Positions 1 to 8,099 of a stretch of 39,615 bases of DNA are shown piece by piece. Origin of the DNA: Streptomyces sp. WAC06614 (GTDB lineage Bacteria > Actinomycetota > Actinomycetes > Streptomycetales > Streptomycetaceae); assembly GCF_003949795.1 (NCBI RefSeq), contig NZ_RPRY01000031.1, positions 1 through 39,615 on the forward strand, given 5' to 3'. The notes under the pieces were generated by a model. It was given only the letters and a program-made list of their open reading frames with translations. It was not told where the DNA came from and did not search any database. Made by a program: the position numbers and the translations under genes. Position 1 is the stretch's first letter, and every line of letters starts with the position of its first letter.

Positions 1-350
1 GTAGAGGCGGCGCCGCGGCCCCCAACACCCACACCCCGCCCCCCCGCGGCGCCCCGGCGCCGTCCCCGCCCCCGGGCGTGGGGGCCCCGGCCGCCCACCT
101 CCCCCCCGCCGCCCCCGCCCGCGGCGGGGGCGCGGTCGGTTCCGAGGGTCCGGCGGACCGCCGCCCGGGGGTCGCCTCACGGTCATCACGTCCCGCCTCC
201 ACCCCCCGCTGCGCAGATCAGCAGGTTCCGGTGGTGCCAATTCACGACGAACGGTGACGGAGTGCGTGCGTTATGTGATGTGCTGGGGATCGGTCACGGC
301 GGATCGCCGGAGGACCGCACCGAGTCGGGGGAGTCAGGGAGGGGAGCGCG
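1..350. other. GC-rich stretch without a supported gene
   Basis: The first 180 bases are C-rich and of low complexity. No frame here has a convincing start, ribosome-binding site and codon pattern. The last 100 bases probably hold the promoter of the gene starting at 351, but I cannot place -10/-35 boxes with confidence. Confidence 0.5.
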
Positions 351-1814
351 ATGGGTGGCGATCAGATTCGGCGGTGGGAGTCCGGGGCGCTCGCACACGC
401 GGTGTCCGACCCGTTCGGGCAGGGCCCCCTCCCATGGTTCCGGGGCAGCGAGCTGTACTTCGGCGACACCGGCCAGGTGGTCCCCTGGTACGTCGACATC
501 CCCGCCCAGCGCGACCGCTCCTCGGGCGGCCCCCGGACCGCCGACGACGTGCACCAGCAGATCAAGGGCTTCGCCTCCACCGGGGCGGTCGCCCCCGGCG
601 AGGCCATCGACTTCCACGTCACGGTCGACCCGCCCCAGCAGTTCTCCGTCGACGTCTACCGCATCGGCCACTACGGCGGCGACGGCGCCAGCAAGATCCA
701 CTCCAGCCCGCGGTTGTCCGGTATCGTCCAGCCCGCCCCCCTGACCGCCGACCGCACCGTCTCCTGCCACCACTGGTGGCTCTCCTGGCGGCTCCAGGTC
801 CCCACCTACTGGAACGTCGGCGCGTACGTCGCCGTCCTGACCACCGCCGACGGCTACCGCTCCCACATCCCGTTCACGGTCCGCGACGACCACCCGGCCG
901 ATCTCCTGCTGCTCCTGCCGGACATCACCTGGCAGGCGTACAACCTCTACCCGGAGGACGGCCGCACCGGTGCCAGCCTGTACCACGCCTGGGACGAGGA
1001 CGGCCGGCTGCTGGGCGAGCAGGAGGCGGCCATCACCGTCTCCTTCGACCGCCCCTACGCGGGCGCCGGCCTCCCGCTGCACGTCGGCCACGCCTACGAC
1101 TTCATCCGCTGGGCCGAGCGCTACGGCTACGACCTCGCCTACGCCGACACCCGCGACCTGCACGCCGGCCGGGTCGACCCGACCCGCTACCGCGGGCTGG
1201 TCTTCCCCGGCCACGACGAGTACTGGTCGGCCCCCATGCGCCGCACCGCCGAACGCGCCCGCGACCACGGCACCTCGCTGGTCTTCCTCTCCGCCAACAC
1301 CCTCTACTGGCAGGTCGAGCTGAGCCCGTCCCCGTCCGGGGTGCCCGACCGGCTGCTCACCTGCCGAAAACGCCGCGGGCCGGGCCGCCCCACCCTCTGG
1401 CGCGAGGTCGACCGCCCCGAACAGCAGCTCCTGGGCATCCAGTACGCCGGCCGGGTCCCCGAACCCGCCCCGCTGGTCGTCCGCAACGCCACGCACTGGC
1501 TGTGGGAGTCCACCGGGGCCGGGGACGGCGACCAGCTCGACGGCCTCGTGGCCGGCGAGGCCGACCGGTACTTCCCCCGCACCCAGCTCCCGGCCCACCA
1601 GGACCGGATCCTGCTGGCGCACTCCCCGTACCTGGACGGCGAGGGCCACCGCCGGCACCAGGAGACCTCGCTGTACCGCGCCCCCAGCGGCGCCCTGGTC
1701 TTCGCCTCCGGCACCTTCGCCTGGTCCCCCGCCCTCGACCGCCCCGGCCACGTGGACGAGCGCGTCCAGCGCGCCACGGCCAACCTCCTCGACCGGATCT
1801 GCAAGCGCGACTGA
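351..1814 (+). CDS. N,N-dimethylformamidase beta subunit-like protein
   Basis: A 487-residue cytosolic-looking protein with no signal peptide. It resembles the family named after the large subunit of N,N-dimethylformamidase, seen in motifs such as DVYRIGHYGGDGA (about residues 100-112), ITWQAYNLYPEDGRTGASLY (about 190-210), VFPGHDEYWS (about 285) and a C-terminal SGTFAWSPALD. In true DMFases the large subunit binds iron and hydrolyses DMF to dimethylamine and formate. In actinomycetes most homologues are uncharacterised, and no small-subunit gene is visible beside this one, so the substrate is unknown. The ATG at 351 follows GGAGGGGAG, which decides the start. It lies about 180 bases upstream of purC on the same strand, separated by a tandem repeat, so a shared transcript is possible but not shown. 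Confidence 0.8.
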   Translation: MGGDQIRRWESGALAHAVSDPFGQGPLPWFRGSELYFGDTGQVVPWYVDIPAQRDRSSGGPRTADDVHQQIKGFASTGAVAPGEAIDFHVTVDPPQQFSVDVYRIGHYGGDGASKIHSSPRLSGIVQPAPLTADRTVSCHHWWLSWRLQVPTYWNVGAYVAVLTTADGYRSHIPFTVRDDHPADLLLLLPDITWQAYNLYPEDGRTGASLYHAWDEDGRLLGEQEAAITVSFDRPYAGAGLPLHVGHAYDFIRWAERYGYDLAYADTRDLHAGRVDPTRYRGLVFPGHDEYWSAPMRRTAERARDHGTSLVFLSANTLYWQVELSPSPSGVPDRLLTCRKRRGPGRPTLWREVDRPEQQLLGIQYAGRVPEPAPLVVRNATHWLWESTGAGDGDQLDGLVAGEADRYFPRTQLPAHQDRILLAHSPYLDGEGHRRHQETSLYRAPSGALVFASGTFAWSPALDRPGHVDERVQRATANLLDRICKRD

Positions 1815-1837
1815 GCGCACGCGGGCCGGACGCCGGG

Positions 1838-1923
1838 CCGGCGCCGGGACCGACGCGGGAGCCGGCGCCGGGACCGACGCGGGAGCCGACGCCGGGACCG
1901 ACGCGGGAGCCGACGCCGGGACC
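1838..1923. repeat. 24-bp tandem repeat, about 3.6 copies
   Basis: Units start at 1838, 1862, 1886 and 1910 (partial). They share the core GCCGGGACCGACGCGGGAG, with one G/A difference between the first two and later units. The repeat sits between the stop of the dimethylformamidase-like gene and the purC start. Because 24 is a multiple of three, an overlapping frame reads through it, but that frame has no other sign of coding. Confidence 0.9.
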
Positions 1924-1992
1924 CCAGAGCGGAGCGGCGGGCTCCCGTGCGCGAGAATCGGGGTGATTCATACAGAACCACAGGGAGACCCC

Positions 1993-2892
1993 GTGTCCGG
2001 ATTCGTCGAAAAGCCCGAGCCGGTTCAGGTTCCGGGCCTCGTCCATCTCCACACCGGCAAGGTGCGCGACCTCTACCGGGACGAGGCCGGCCGCCTCGTC
2101 ATGGTTGCCAGCGACCGCATGTCCGCCTACGACTGGGTGCTCCCGACGGAGATCCCGGACAAGGGCCGGGTGCTCACCCAGCTCTCCCTGTGGTGGTTCG
2201 ACCAGCTCGCCGACCTGGCCCCCAACCACGTGATCAGCACCGACCTGCCCGCCGGCGCCCCCGCCGACTGGGCCGGACGCACCCTGATCTGCAAGTCCCT
2301 GGACATGGTCCCGGTCGAGTGCGTCGCCCGCGGCTACCTCACCGGCTCGGGCCTGGCGGAGTACGAGCAGAGCCGCACGGTCTGCGGACTGGCCCTGCCC
2401 GAGGGCCTGGTGGACGGCTCCGAGCTGCCCGCCCCGATCTTCACCCCGGCCGCCAAGGCCGAGGTCGGCGAGCACGACGAGAACGTCTCCTACGAGGAGG
2501 TCGCCCGCCAGGTCGGCGCCGAGACGGCCGCCCTGCTGCGCCGGACCACCCTCGACGTCTACGGCCGGGCCCGGGACATCGCCCGCGACCGCGGGGTGAT
2601 CCTCGCGGACACCAAGTTCGAGTTCGGCTTCGACGGCGAGCAGCTGGTGCTCGCCGACGAGGTGCTCACCCCCGACTCCTCCCGCTTCTGGCCGGCCGAC
2701 CAGTGGCAGCCGGGCCGCGCCCAGCCCTCGTACGACAAGCAGTTCGTGCGGAACTGGCTGACCTCGCCGGCCTCGGGCTGGGACCGCACCAGCGAGCAGC
2801 CGCCGCCGGCGCTGCCGCAGGAGATCGTCGACGCGACCCGCGCCAAGTACGTCGAGGCGTACGAGCGGATCACCGGCCAGAGCTGGAGCTGA
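1993..2892 (+). CDS. purC: Phosphoribosylaminoimidazole-succinocarboxamide synthase (SAICAR synthetase)
   Basis: Cytosolic purine biosynthesis enzyme. It joins CAIR and aspartate using ATP to give SAICAR. The 299-residue length is usual for the family. Family motifs are visible: HTGKVRDLY near the N-terminus, SDRMSAYDWVLP, IPDKGRVLTQLS, VECVARGYLTGSG, DTKFEFGFD and LADEVLTPDSSRFWP. I chose the GTG at 1993 because AGGGAG lies six bases upstream; an in-frame GTG at 1963 has no better site. The gene ends just before a strong terminator. Other pur genes follow from 7854 and 15750, so the pathway is spread over this region as several transcripts. Confidence 0.95.
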   Translation: MSGFVEKPEPVQVPGLVHLHTGKVRDLYRDEAGRLVMVASDRMSAYDWVLPTEIPDKGRVLTQLSLWWFDQLADLAPNHVISTDLPAGAPADWAGRTLICKSLDMVPVECVARGYLTGSGLAEYEQSRTVCGLALPEGLVDGSELPAPIFTPAAKAEVGEHDENVSYEEVARQVGAETAALLRRTTLDVYGRARDIARDRGVILADTKFEFGFDGEQLVLADEVLTPDSSRFWPADQWQPGRAQPSYDKQFVRNWLTSPASGWDRTSEQPPPALPQEIVDATRAKYVEAYERITGQSWS

Positions 2893-2899
2893 GACACGA

Positions 2900-2932
2900 G
2901 GAAGGCCCCGGTCGTGATGACCGGGGCCTTCC
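2900..2932. terminator. Hairpin terminator after purC
   Basis: Perfect 14-bp stem GGAAGGCCCCGGTC / GACCGGGGCCTTCC around a 5-base loop. It lies between the purC stop and the convergent tRNA-Gly gene, so it could serve both strands. There is no long T run, as is usual in Streptomyces. Confidence 0.85.
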
Positions 2933-2939
2933 TGCAGGG

Positions 2940-3012
2940 AGCGGACGACGAGATTCGAACTCGCGACCCTCACCTTGGCAAGGTGATGCTCTACCAACTG
3001 AGCCACGTCCGC
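2940..3012 (-). tRNA. tRNA-Gly (anticodon GCC)
   Basis: On the minus strand the acceptor arms GCGGACG/CGTCCGC pair perfectly. The anticodon loop reads CTTGCCAAG, giving GCC, and the T-loop GTTCGAATC is standard. CCA is not encoded. An identical copy lies at 6900-6972. Confidence 0.97.
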
Positions 3013-3034
3013 ATGCGCCGTAGCGCGAGACCTA

Positions 3035-3646
3035 CTATACCCAACCTCGCTCCCGTGCGAGACGCACTGCGGTGTGACGGTTCTCGGCGCCGAGCTTGGA
3101 GGCGGCCGAGGAGAGGTAGTTGCGCACGGTCCCCTGCGACAGCGAGGCCCGCTCGGCGATCTCCGCGACCGGAGCTCCGTCGGCCGCGAGTTCCAGCACC
3201 TCGGCCTCCCGTGCGGTCAGCGGGGAGTCCCCGGCGCTGATCGCGTCGGCCGCCAACTCCGGGTCCACGTAACGGCCTCCGGTGTGCACCGTCCGGATGA
3301 TCTCGGCCAGCCGCTGGGCCGAGACGGTCTTCGGTGCGAAGGCCCGCACCCCCGCCGCCAGGGCCCGCTTGAGGTGTCCGGGGCGGCCGTGACTGGTCAC
3401 GATCATGGTCTTGCAGTCGGGGAGCTCGGCCCGCAGCGCTGTGGCGACACTCACACCGTCCTGCCCGGGCATCTGCAGGTCCAGCACCGCCACGTCCGGC
3501 CGGTGCGCCCGGGCCATCGCGAGCGCCTCCGGCCCCGACGCCGCCTCGGCGACCACCAGCAGGTCGTCCTCCAGCGCCAGCAGGGCGGCCACCGCACCCC
3601 GGATCAGGTGCTCGTCGTCGGCCAGCAGCACACGTACGGGGTTCAC
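3035..3646 (-). CDS. NarL/LuxR-family response regulator
   Basis: 203 residues. An N-terminal receiver domain (VRVLLADDEHLIRGAV, phospho-acceptor Asp in VAVLDLQMPG, Thr/Ser in MIVTSHG, Lys in FAPKTVS) is joined to a C-terminal LuxR-type helix-turn-helix (LTAREAEVLELAADG, IAERASLSQGTVRNYLSSAASKLGAENR). It should be phosphorylated by the adjoining DesK-like kinase and bind DNA as a dimer. The GTG start at 3646 overlaps the kinase stop by 4 bp (GTGA), so translation is coupled. With the ABC exporter upstream, this looks like an operon in which the pair controls the exporter. The perfect-centred palindrome at 6751-6778 is a candidate target. Confidence 0.92.
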   Translation of the reverse strand: MNPVRVLLADDEHLIRGAVAALLALEDDLLVVAEAASGPEALAMARAHRPDVAVLDLQMPGQDGVSVATALRAELPDCKTMIVTSHGRPGHLKRALAAGVRAFAPKTVSAQRLAEIIRTVHTGGRYVDPELAADAISAGDSPLTAREAEVLELAADGAPVAEIAERASLSQGTVRNYLSSAASKLGAENRHTAVRLARERGWV

Positions 3647-4888
3647 GCCCGCACCTCCCCGGTCTCCACCTGCGCCTCGTCCTCCATCTCCCACGCCGGT
3701 ATCTCGGCCCGCAGCCGGAACCGGCCGCCCCCGATCCGCCCGGCCTCCAGCGTCCCGTCCAGCACCGCCAGCCGCTCCCGCAGTCCGGCGAGCCCCGAGC
3801 CGGGCCGGCCCGGAGCCTCGGCGGGGACGCCGTCGTTCTCCACGGTCAGCACCAGGGCGCCGGCCTCGCCCGGGGCCAGCCGGATCAGGCAGGTGGTCGC
3901 CTCGCCGTGGCGCAGCACGTTCGTGGTGGCCTCGCGGACCACCCAGCCCAGTGCCGACTGCACCGTCGGCGGCAGCGTGCGCTGTTCGCGCCGCTGCACC
4001 CGGCAGTCGATCCCGGCGGCGCTGAGCACCCCGCGGGCGCCCTCCAGCTCCACCGTGAGATCGGCCTGCCGGTACCCGCGGACCACGTCCCGGACCTCCC
4101 GCTGGGACTCCTGCGCGATCCGCTGGACCTCGATCATCTGCTCCACCGCCTCCGGCCGTCCCCGCCGGGCCAGCTGCACCGCGAGCTCGCTCTTGAGCGC
4201 GATCACCGCGAGGTTGCGGCCCATCACGTCGTGCAGGTCCCGCCCGAAGCGCAGCCGCTCCTCGGCCACCGCCAGCTGTGCCCGCAGCTCCCGCGACCGG
4301 TCCAGCTCCCACACGGTCGTCAGCAGCCAGCCCGAGAAGCCGCAGGTGAGGGCGAGGAAGAAGCCCGCGATGAGCATGCCCACCGTGTACGCCACGGCCT
4401 CCCCGGCGGACAGGCCGAGTGCCCCGGCCGTCAGGCCGGTGACGGCGGCCGCGGCGGGGACGACGTACTTCATCCGCTTGATCTTCAGGGTCAGCACCAG
4501 GGATCCGACGGCCCAGTAGCCGGCGCCCAGCACCACGCTGGGGGCCACCGCCTGGGACACCCGCCCGGTGGCCTCCAGGACCATCGTGCCGAGCATGCCC
4601 CCCGTGCTCGTAGCGATCACTGCGGCCACCGTGCGCATCGGGAACGCGCCGTTCGAGCACCCAGTCCAGCGCCAGGGAGGCGTGCACGGCGCACAGCACC
4701 GAGTGCACGACCACCAGTGCGCAGAGCACGAGCTCCCAAGCGCCCGGCCCCTTGCCCTCGTTGAGGAGGGGCATCGTGCCGATCGACAGGAGTTCGGCCA
4801 CGCCGAAGAAGTGGAACGACCAGCGGGTGTACAGCTCCACCTTCGCGGCCTGCCCGCGGTTCTTCCACCACCCGGTCAGCTTTGACAC
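3643..4888 (-). pseudogene. DesK-family sensor histidine kinase interrupted by a 1-nt frameshift
   Basis: The N-terminal part reads from a GTG at 4888 (start VSKLTGWWKNRG, then hydrophobic helices, to DWVLERR) in one frame. From about 4640 the homology continues in another frame (MRTVAAVIATSTGG) to the stop at 3643. Skipping one base in the CCCG/CGGG run near 4640 gives LERRVP-MRTVAAV and restores a kinase of about 414 residues. The downstream 331-residue part contains membrane helices, the HisKA_3 phospho-His box (RDLHDVMGRNLAVIALKSEL) and the ATPase N- and G-boxes (VREATTNVLRHG, GSGLAGLRERL). Either the gene is truly frameshifted, leaving a kinase without its first helices that could start at ATG 4638, or the base is a sequencing error. 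The stop overlaps the response regulator start. Confidence 0.75.
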
Positions 4889-4916
4889 GGCCCTCGTCCC
4901 CCGATCCCTTTCGGCC

Positions 4917-5690
4917 TCAACGCCGCGGTTCCCAGCGGAACCACCGCTGGACAGCAAACACGCTGATCACCGCCCAGGCCAAGGTGGTGAGCGCCGCCCC
5001 CAGCAGGTCCTGCTCCCCGGACGTGCCCAGCCAGCCCGCCCGCACCAGGGTCATCACGCCGCTCAGCGGCAGGAGTTCGCACACCGAGGCCAGGGTCCCG
5101 GGCATCGTGTCGACCGGGACGAACACGCCGGAGCCGACGACGCTGACGAGGAACAGCGGCATCGTGGTCAGACCCGCGCTCTCCACGGTGCGGGTGACCG
5201 CGCTGGTCGCCGCGCCCAGGGCGGCCAGCAGCACGGTCCCGGCGAGCACCGCCGCGGCCAGCAGCAGGGGGTTCCGCGGGGCGCGTACGTCGAGCACCGC
5301 GGCCCCGGCGCCCACCAGCACCGCGATCTGGACGAAGGCCAGCACGGCGGCCGGCAGCGCCGATCCGGCCAGGATCTCCAGGTCGTTCGCCTCGCCCGTG
5401 CGCAGCCGCTTGAGGACGAGTTCCTCGCGCCGGGCGACGTAGGCGGTGACGAGGTTCATGTAGACGACGAGGACCAGGACCATGCCGATGCCCCCGGTCA
5501 GCGTGGCCTCGCCGATGGCTGCCGCGCCGCCTTCGAGCGCGTAGCCGGCCAGGGAGTTCTGCAGGACGAACACCATGACCAGCGGCATCAGCAGGGCGAC
5601 CGTCAGGGTGGCCCGGTTGCGCACCAGCAGGGTCAGCTCGGAGCGGCCCAGGGCGAGCAGGCGGGCGGGCTTGAGGGTCAGCGTGTTCAT
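4917..5690 (-). CDS. ABC-2 type exporter, permease subunit
   Basis: 257 residues with about six hydrophobic segments (for example LTVALLMPLVMVFVLQ, IGMVLVLVVYMNLV, AAVLAFVQIAVLVGAG and MPLFLVSVVGSGVFV). A conserved ABC-2 cytosolic turn, YVARREELVLKRLRTG, follows the second helix. It forms the membrane part of an exporter with the ATPase encoded just upstream; the ATG overlaps the ATPase stop by 4 bp (ATGA). The kinase starts 28 bases downstream on the same strand. Exporters of this class paired with DesK-like systems usually handle antibiotics or lipids, but the substrate cannot be read from the sequence. Confidence 0.9.
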   Translation of the reverse strand: MNTLTLKPARLLALGRSELTLLVRNRATLTVALLMPLVMVFVLQNSLAGYALEGGAAAIGEATLTGGIGMVLVLVVYMNLVTAYVARREELVLKRLRTGEANDLEILAGSALPAAVLAFVQIAVLVGAGAAVLDVRAPRNPLLLAAAVLAGTVLLAALGAATSAVTRTVESAGLTTMPLFLVSVVGSGVFVPVDTMPGTLASVCELLPLSGVMTLVRAGWLGTSGEQDLLGAALTTLAWAVISVFAVQRWFRWEPRR

Positions 5691-6700
5691 CGGGCACCTG
5701 CCATCCGGTCGTCACGGGCGTCACGGGCGTCACGGGCGTCACGGGCGTCATGGGCGTCGCGGGCGTCGTGGCCGTCGTGGCCGTCACGGACGCGGCGGTT
5801 CTGCGCGATCTCCAGGAACGCCTCCTCCAGCGAGGCCGACCGCGCGTCCAGCCCGATCAGCTCGACCTGCGAGGCCTCGGCCCAGGCCAGCAGTTCGGCC
5901 AGGGAGCCCTGGAGGCGGTCGGTACGGATCTCCACCCGGCGCCCCTGCGCCGCGGCCCGCAGCGACAGCGGCAGCCGGGCCGGTTCCACCCCGACGGGCA
6001 GGGTGAAGCGGATCCGGGCGGGGCGGGTGGCGGTGACCTCGGCCGGGGTCCCGGCCAGGACGAGCTCGCCCTCGTGGAGGATGGCGAGCCGGTCCGCGAG
6101 CTGCTCCGCCTCCTCCAGGTAGTGGGTGGTCAGCAGCACCGTGGTGCCTTCGGCCTGGAGCGAGCGCACCAGCTCCCAGGTGTCCCGGCGGCCCTCGGGG
6201 TCCATGCCGGTGGTCGGCTCGTCGAGGAACAGCACCTCGGGCCGGCCGAGCAGGGCCAGCGCCAGGTCCAGCCGCCGCCGTTCACCGCCGGAGAGCTGCT
6301 TGACGCGTACGGAGGCCCGCCCGGTGAGGCCGACCAGGTCCAGCACCTCGTCGGCGGGACGGGCTCCGGTGGTGACCCCGCGCCAGGTGCGCACGGTCTC
6401 GGCGACGGTCAGGTCGGCGGCGAACCCGCCCTCCTGGAGCATCACCCCGGTCCGCGGGCGGACCGCGGCGCGCCGGCGGTAGGGGTCGAGACCGAACACC
6501 CGGACCTGCCCGCCGCTCGGGGCGGCCAGGCCCTCCAGCAGTTCGACGGTGGAGGTCTTGCCGGCGCCGTTGGTGCCGAGCAGGGCGAAGATCTCGCCCC
6601 GGGCGACGGAGAAGGAGATGCCGCGTACGGCCTCGAACCCCCCGGAGTAGCCGCGGCGCAGCTCCTCCACCTCGATCACTGCCTGGTCGGTGTCAGTCAT
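5687..6700 (-). CDS. ABC exporter ATP-binding subunit with a repetitive C-terminal tail
   Basis: 337 residues. The nucleotide-binding domain shows Walker A GTNGAGKTS, Q-loop MLQEGG, signature LSGGERRRLDLAL, Walker B VLFLDEPTTGMD and the switch His in LLTTHYLEEAEQLADR. It should dimerise and drive the ABC-2 permease encoded next (ATGA overlap). After the usual DUF4162-like end (SASLEEAFLEI) the protein carries an unusual tail of Asp-His/Arg-Ala triplets (DARDAHDARDARDARD). The tail is encoded by a 9-bp tandem repeat and is not part of the family core. The ATG at 6700 is the only good start. A 28-bp operator-like palindrome lies upstream. Confidence 0.93.
   Translation of the reverse strand: MTDTDQAVIEVEELRRGYSGGFEAVRGISFSVARGEIFALLGTNGAGKTSTVELLEGLAAPSGGQVRVFGLDPYRRRAAVRPRTGVMLQEGGFAADLTVAETVRTWRGVTTGARPADEVLDLVGLTGRASVRVKQLSGGERRRLDLALALLGRPEVLFLDEPTTGMDPEGRRDTWELVRSLQAEGTTVLLTTHYLEEAEQLADRLAILHEGELVLAGTPAEVTATRPARIRFTLPVGVEPARLPLSLRAAAQGRRVEIRTDRLQGSLAELLAWAEASQVELIGLDARSASLEEAFLEIAQNRRVRDGHDGHDARDAHDARDARDARDARDDRMAGAR
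5711..5791. repeat. 9-bp tandem repeat inside the ABC ATPase gene
   Basis: Nine consecutive units of the type GTCACGGGC run from 5711 to 5791; the first four are identical and the later ones drift. The repeat is in frame and encodes the Ala-Arg-Asp / Ala-His-Asp / Gly-His-Asp tail of the exporter ATPase. Copy-number change would lengthen or shorten the tail by three residues without breaking the frame. Confidence 0.9.
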
Positions 6701-6750
6701 GCCTCCAGCCTCGGGCCGGATCCCGGGCGGGAGCAGTGCGCGGTGTCATG

Positions 6751-6778
6751 ATCGCTGATGACATATGTCATCGGCGAT
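6751..6778. promoter_or_regulatory. 28-bp palindromic operator candidate upstream of the ABC/two-component operon
   Basis: The perfect 16-bp core GATGACATATGTCATC (6757-6772) is flanked by ATCGC and GCGAT arms, so 26 of 28 positions obey dyad symmetry. It lies 51-78 bases upstream of the ATPase start. A second perfect palindrome, GCGATCGCGATCGC, overlaps its distal end (6774-6787). NarL-type regulators bind such dyads, so autoregulation by the response regulator at 3035-3646 is a reasonable inference. Confidence 0.6.
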
Positions 6779-6862
6779 CGCGATCGCGCGCGGTGATCGG
6801 CGGACGAGGAGGGCGGGAAGGTCGGGCCGAGAAGATCAGCCGAGAAGATCGGGCGAACGAAA

Positions 6863-6890
6863 AAGGTCCCGGTCTGATGACCGGGACCTT
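6863..6890 (-). terminator. Terminator of the tRNA-Gly gene
   Basis: A 12-bp stem AAGGTCCCGGTC / GACCGGGACCTT with a 4-base loop lies just past the 3' end of the tRNA read on the minus strand. It is followed on that strand by a short T run (TTTTTCG). Confidence 0.85.
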
Positions 6891-6899
6891 CTCCCTCTG

Positions 6900-6972
6900 A
6901 GCGGACGACGAGATTCGAACTCGCGACCCTCACCTTGGCAAGGTGATGCTCTACCAACTGAGCCACGTCCGC
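6900..6972 (-). tRNA. tRNA-Gly (anticodon GCC), second identical copy
   Basis: Identical over its whole length to the gene at 2940-3012, with the same strand and the same GCC anticodon. The two copies bracket the ABC/two-component operon as direct repeats. Confidence 0.97.
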
Positions 6973-7051
6973 ATGCCGCCGACCGGCTTTCACCGGGCGG
7001 TGCGAGCACCACTCTACCTGATCCACCGGAGTGGTCGGTAAAGCGTTGCAG

Positions 7052-7123
7052 AGCGGGTGACAGGAATCGCACACTGCGCCTTCCCCCTGGAAGGGGGATG
7101 TTCTGCTACTGAACTACACCCGC
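7052..7123 (-). tRNA. tRNA-Gly (anticodon TCC)
   Basis: On the minus strand the acceptor pairs GCGGGTG/CACCCGC. The anticodon arm is rich in C:G pairs (TCCCC-CTTCCAG-GGGGA), giving TCC. It reads GGA codons and lies about 80 bases upstream of the GCC isoacceptor, so the two may be cotranscribed. Confidence 0.92.
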
Positions 7124-7209
7124 ACGACTTCGGGGCTCTGACCTGCGGCCTCGCCCCTCGGCGTGATCCACACACTAGCGGATCAGTGGGGGTGCTTGGC
7201 AAATCCGGG

Positions 7210-7527
7210 TCAGTGCGCCTCCTCGTACGCGGCGTAGACGGCCTTCGGGATGCGGCCCCGCGGCGGCACGTCGAGCTGGTTGGAGCGGGCCCAGGCGCGG
7301 ACCACCGCCGGGTCGGGGGCCAGCGAGGTGTGCTTGAAGGCCTTGCCGGAGCGGGCCTGGCGGCGGCCGGCGGCCACGTAGGGCTCCAGGCTCTTCCGCA
7401 GTTTCTTTGCGTTGGCGAGATTGAGGTCGATCTCGTACGACTTACCGTCCAGTCCGAAGACGACCGTTTCCGCCGCTTCTCCGCCATCGAGGTCGTCGGA
7501 GATCGTGACTACTACGCGCTGCGCCAC
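7210..7527 (-). CDS. lsrL: Lsr2-family nucleoid-associated protein (LsrL type)
   Basis: 105 residues. An N-terminal dimerisation domain (VAQRVVVTISDDLDGGEAAE...VVFGLDGKSYEIDL) is joined by a basic linker to the C-terminal Pin2-like DNA-binding domain. That domain normally inserts an RGR-type hook into the AT-rich minor groove; here the sequence is VPPRGRIPKAVYAAYEEAH with a preceding VVRAWARSNQLD. Lsr2 proteins silence horizontally acquired, lower-GC DNA. Streptomyces carries two paralogues, and the position beside purS suggests this is the LsrL one; that assignment rests on remembered synteny. The GTG at 7527 follows GGGACC. It is divergent from purS across a 326-base gap. Confidence 0.9.
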   Translation of the reverse strand: MAQRVVVTISDDLDGGEAAETVVFGLDGKSYEIDLNLANAKKLRKSLEPYVAAGRRQARSGKAFKHTSLAPDPAVVRAWARSNQLDVPPRGRIPKAVYAAYEEAH

Positions 7528-7853
7528 GGATATCGGTCCCTTCGCGGGACACCGCCGCTCTGCTGACGTGCGGTGATGTCGCCTGTGTGGATGTTTCGGA
7601 GCAATGCATCTTTCCCACACATTCGGTGGGGATTCCTTTGTACCGCGATTTCCCTCGTATTGCGATGCCCAGTTAATTGGCTCCGCGTGTCCCGCCGCAA
7701 TCCCGGACACGTGGTTTTCCGGGGGATTTTGCGAAGCGTTGGTGAAGCCGAAACGGGGGCCGGATCAGGCCCGCCCGATATCTACCCGCGTAGAAATTTT
7801 GGGCGGGTACGCTGAAGGAACCGCCTGCACCAACCACCACACCGGGAGTGCCA
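7528..7853. promoter_or_regulatory. Divergent lsrL/purS intergenic region
   Basis: Gene-free stretch between the lsrL and purS starts. It is noticeably less GC-rich than its surroundings (about 7590-7810). TACGCT at 7808-7813 fits a -10 box for purS, but I see no clear -35. The AT-richer DNA could be a target for LsrL itself, which is inference. Confidence 0.4.
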
Positions 7854-8099
7854 GTGGCACGCGTCGTAGTCGACGTCATGCTCAAGCCGGAGATCCTCGA
7901 CCCCCAGGGCCAGGCGGTGCAGCGTGCACTGCCGCGCCTGGGCTTCGACGGGATCGCCGACGTACGTCAGGGGAAGCGCTTCGAGCTGGAGGTGGAGGGC
8001 CCGGTCGACCAGGCCGCCCTCGACCGCATCCACAAGATGGCCGAAACGTTCCTCGCCAACACCGTCATCGAGGACTTCGTCGTCAAGGTGGAGTCGTGA
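7854..8099 (+). CDS. purS: Phosphoribosylformylglycinamidine synthase subunit PurS
   Basis: 81-residue small subunit of the three-part FGAM synthase found in Gram-positive bacteria. It bridges PurQ and PurL and helps channel ammonia. The family opening [21 protein letters not shown] and the ending [10 protein letters not shown] are visible. GTG 7854 is chosen because GGGAG lies six to seven bases upstream; GTG 7848 would add only two residues. Its stop overlaps the purQ start (GTGA). Confidence 0.95.
   Translation: MARVVVDVMLKPEILDPQGQAVQRALPRLGFDGIADVRQGKRFELEVEGPVDQAALDRIHKMAETFLANTVIEDFVVKVES

Noticed and set aside
254..1966. A 570-residue plus-strand frame covering the dimethylformamidase-like gene and the 24-bp repeat
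   Set aside because: It is rich in Arg/Pro with no domain, has no ribosome-binding site and overlaps a well-supported gene in another frame; a by-product of high GC.
3013..6899. Genomic island between the two tRNA-Gly copies
   Set aside because: There is no integrase or GC shift, and the gene content fits the ancestral Streptomyces order as I remember it.
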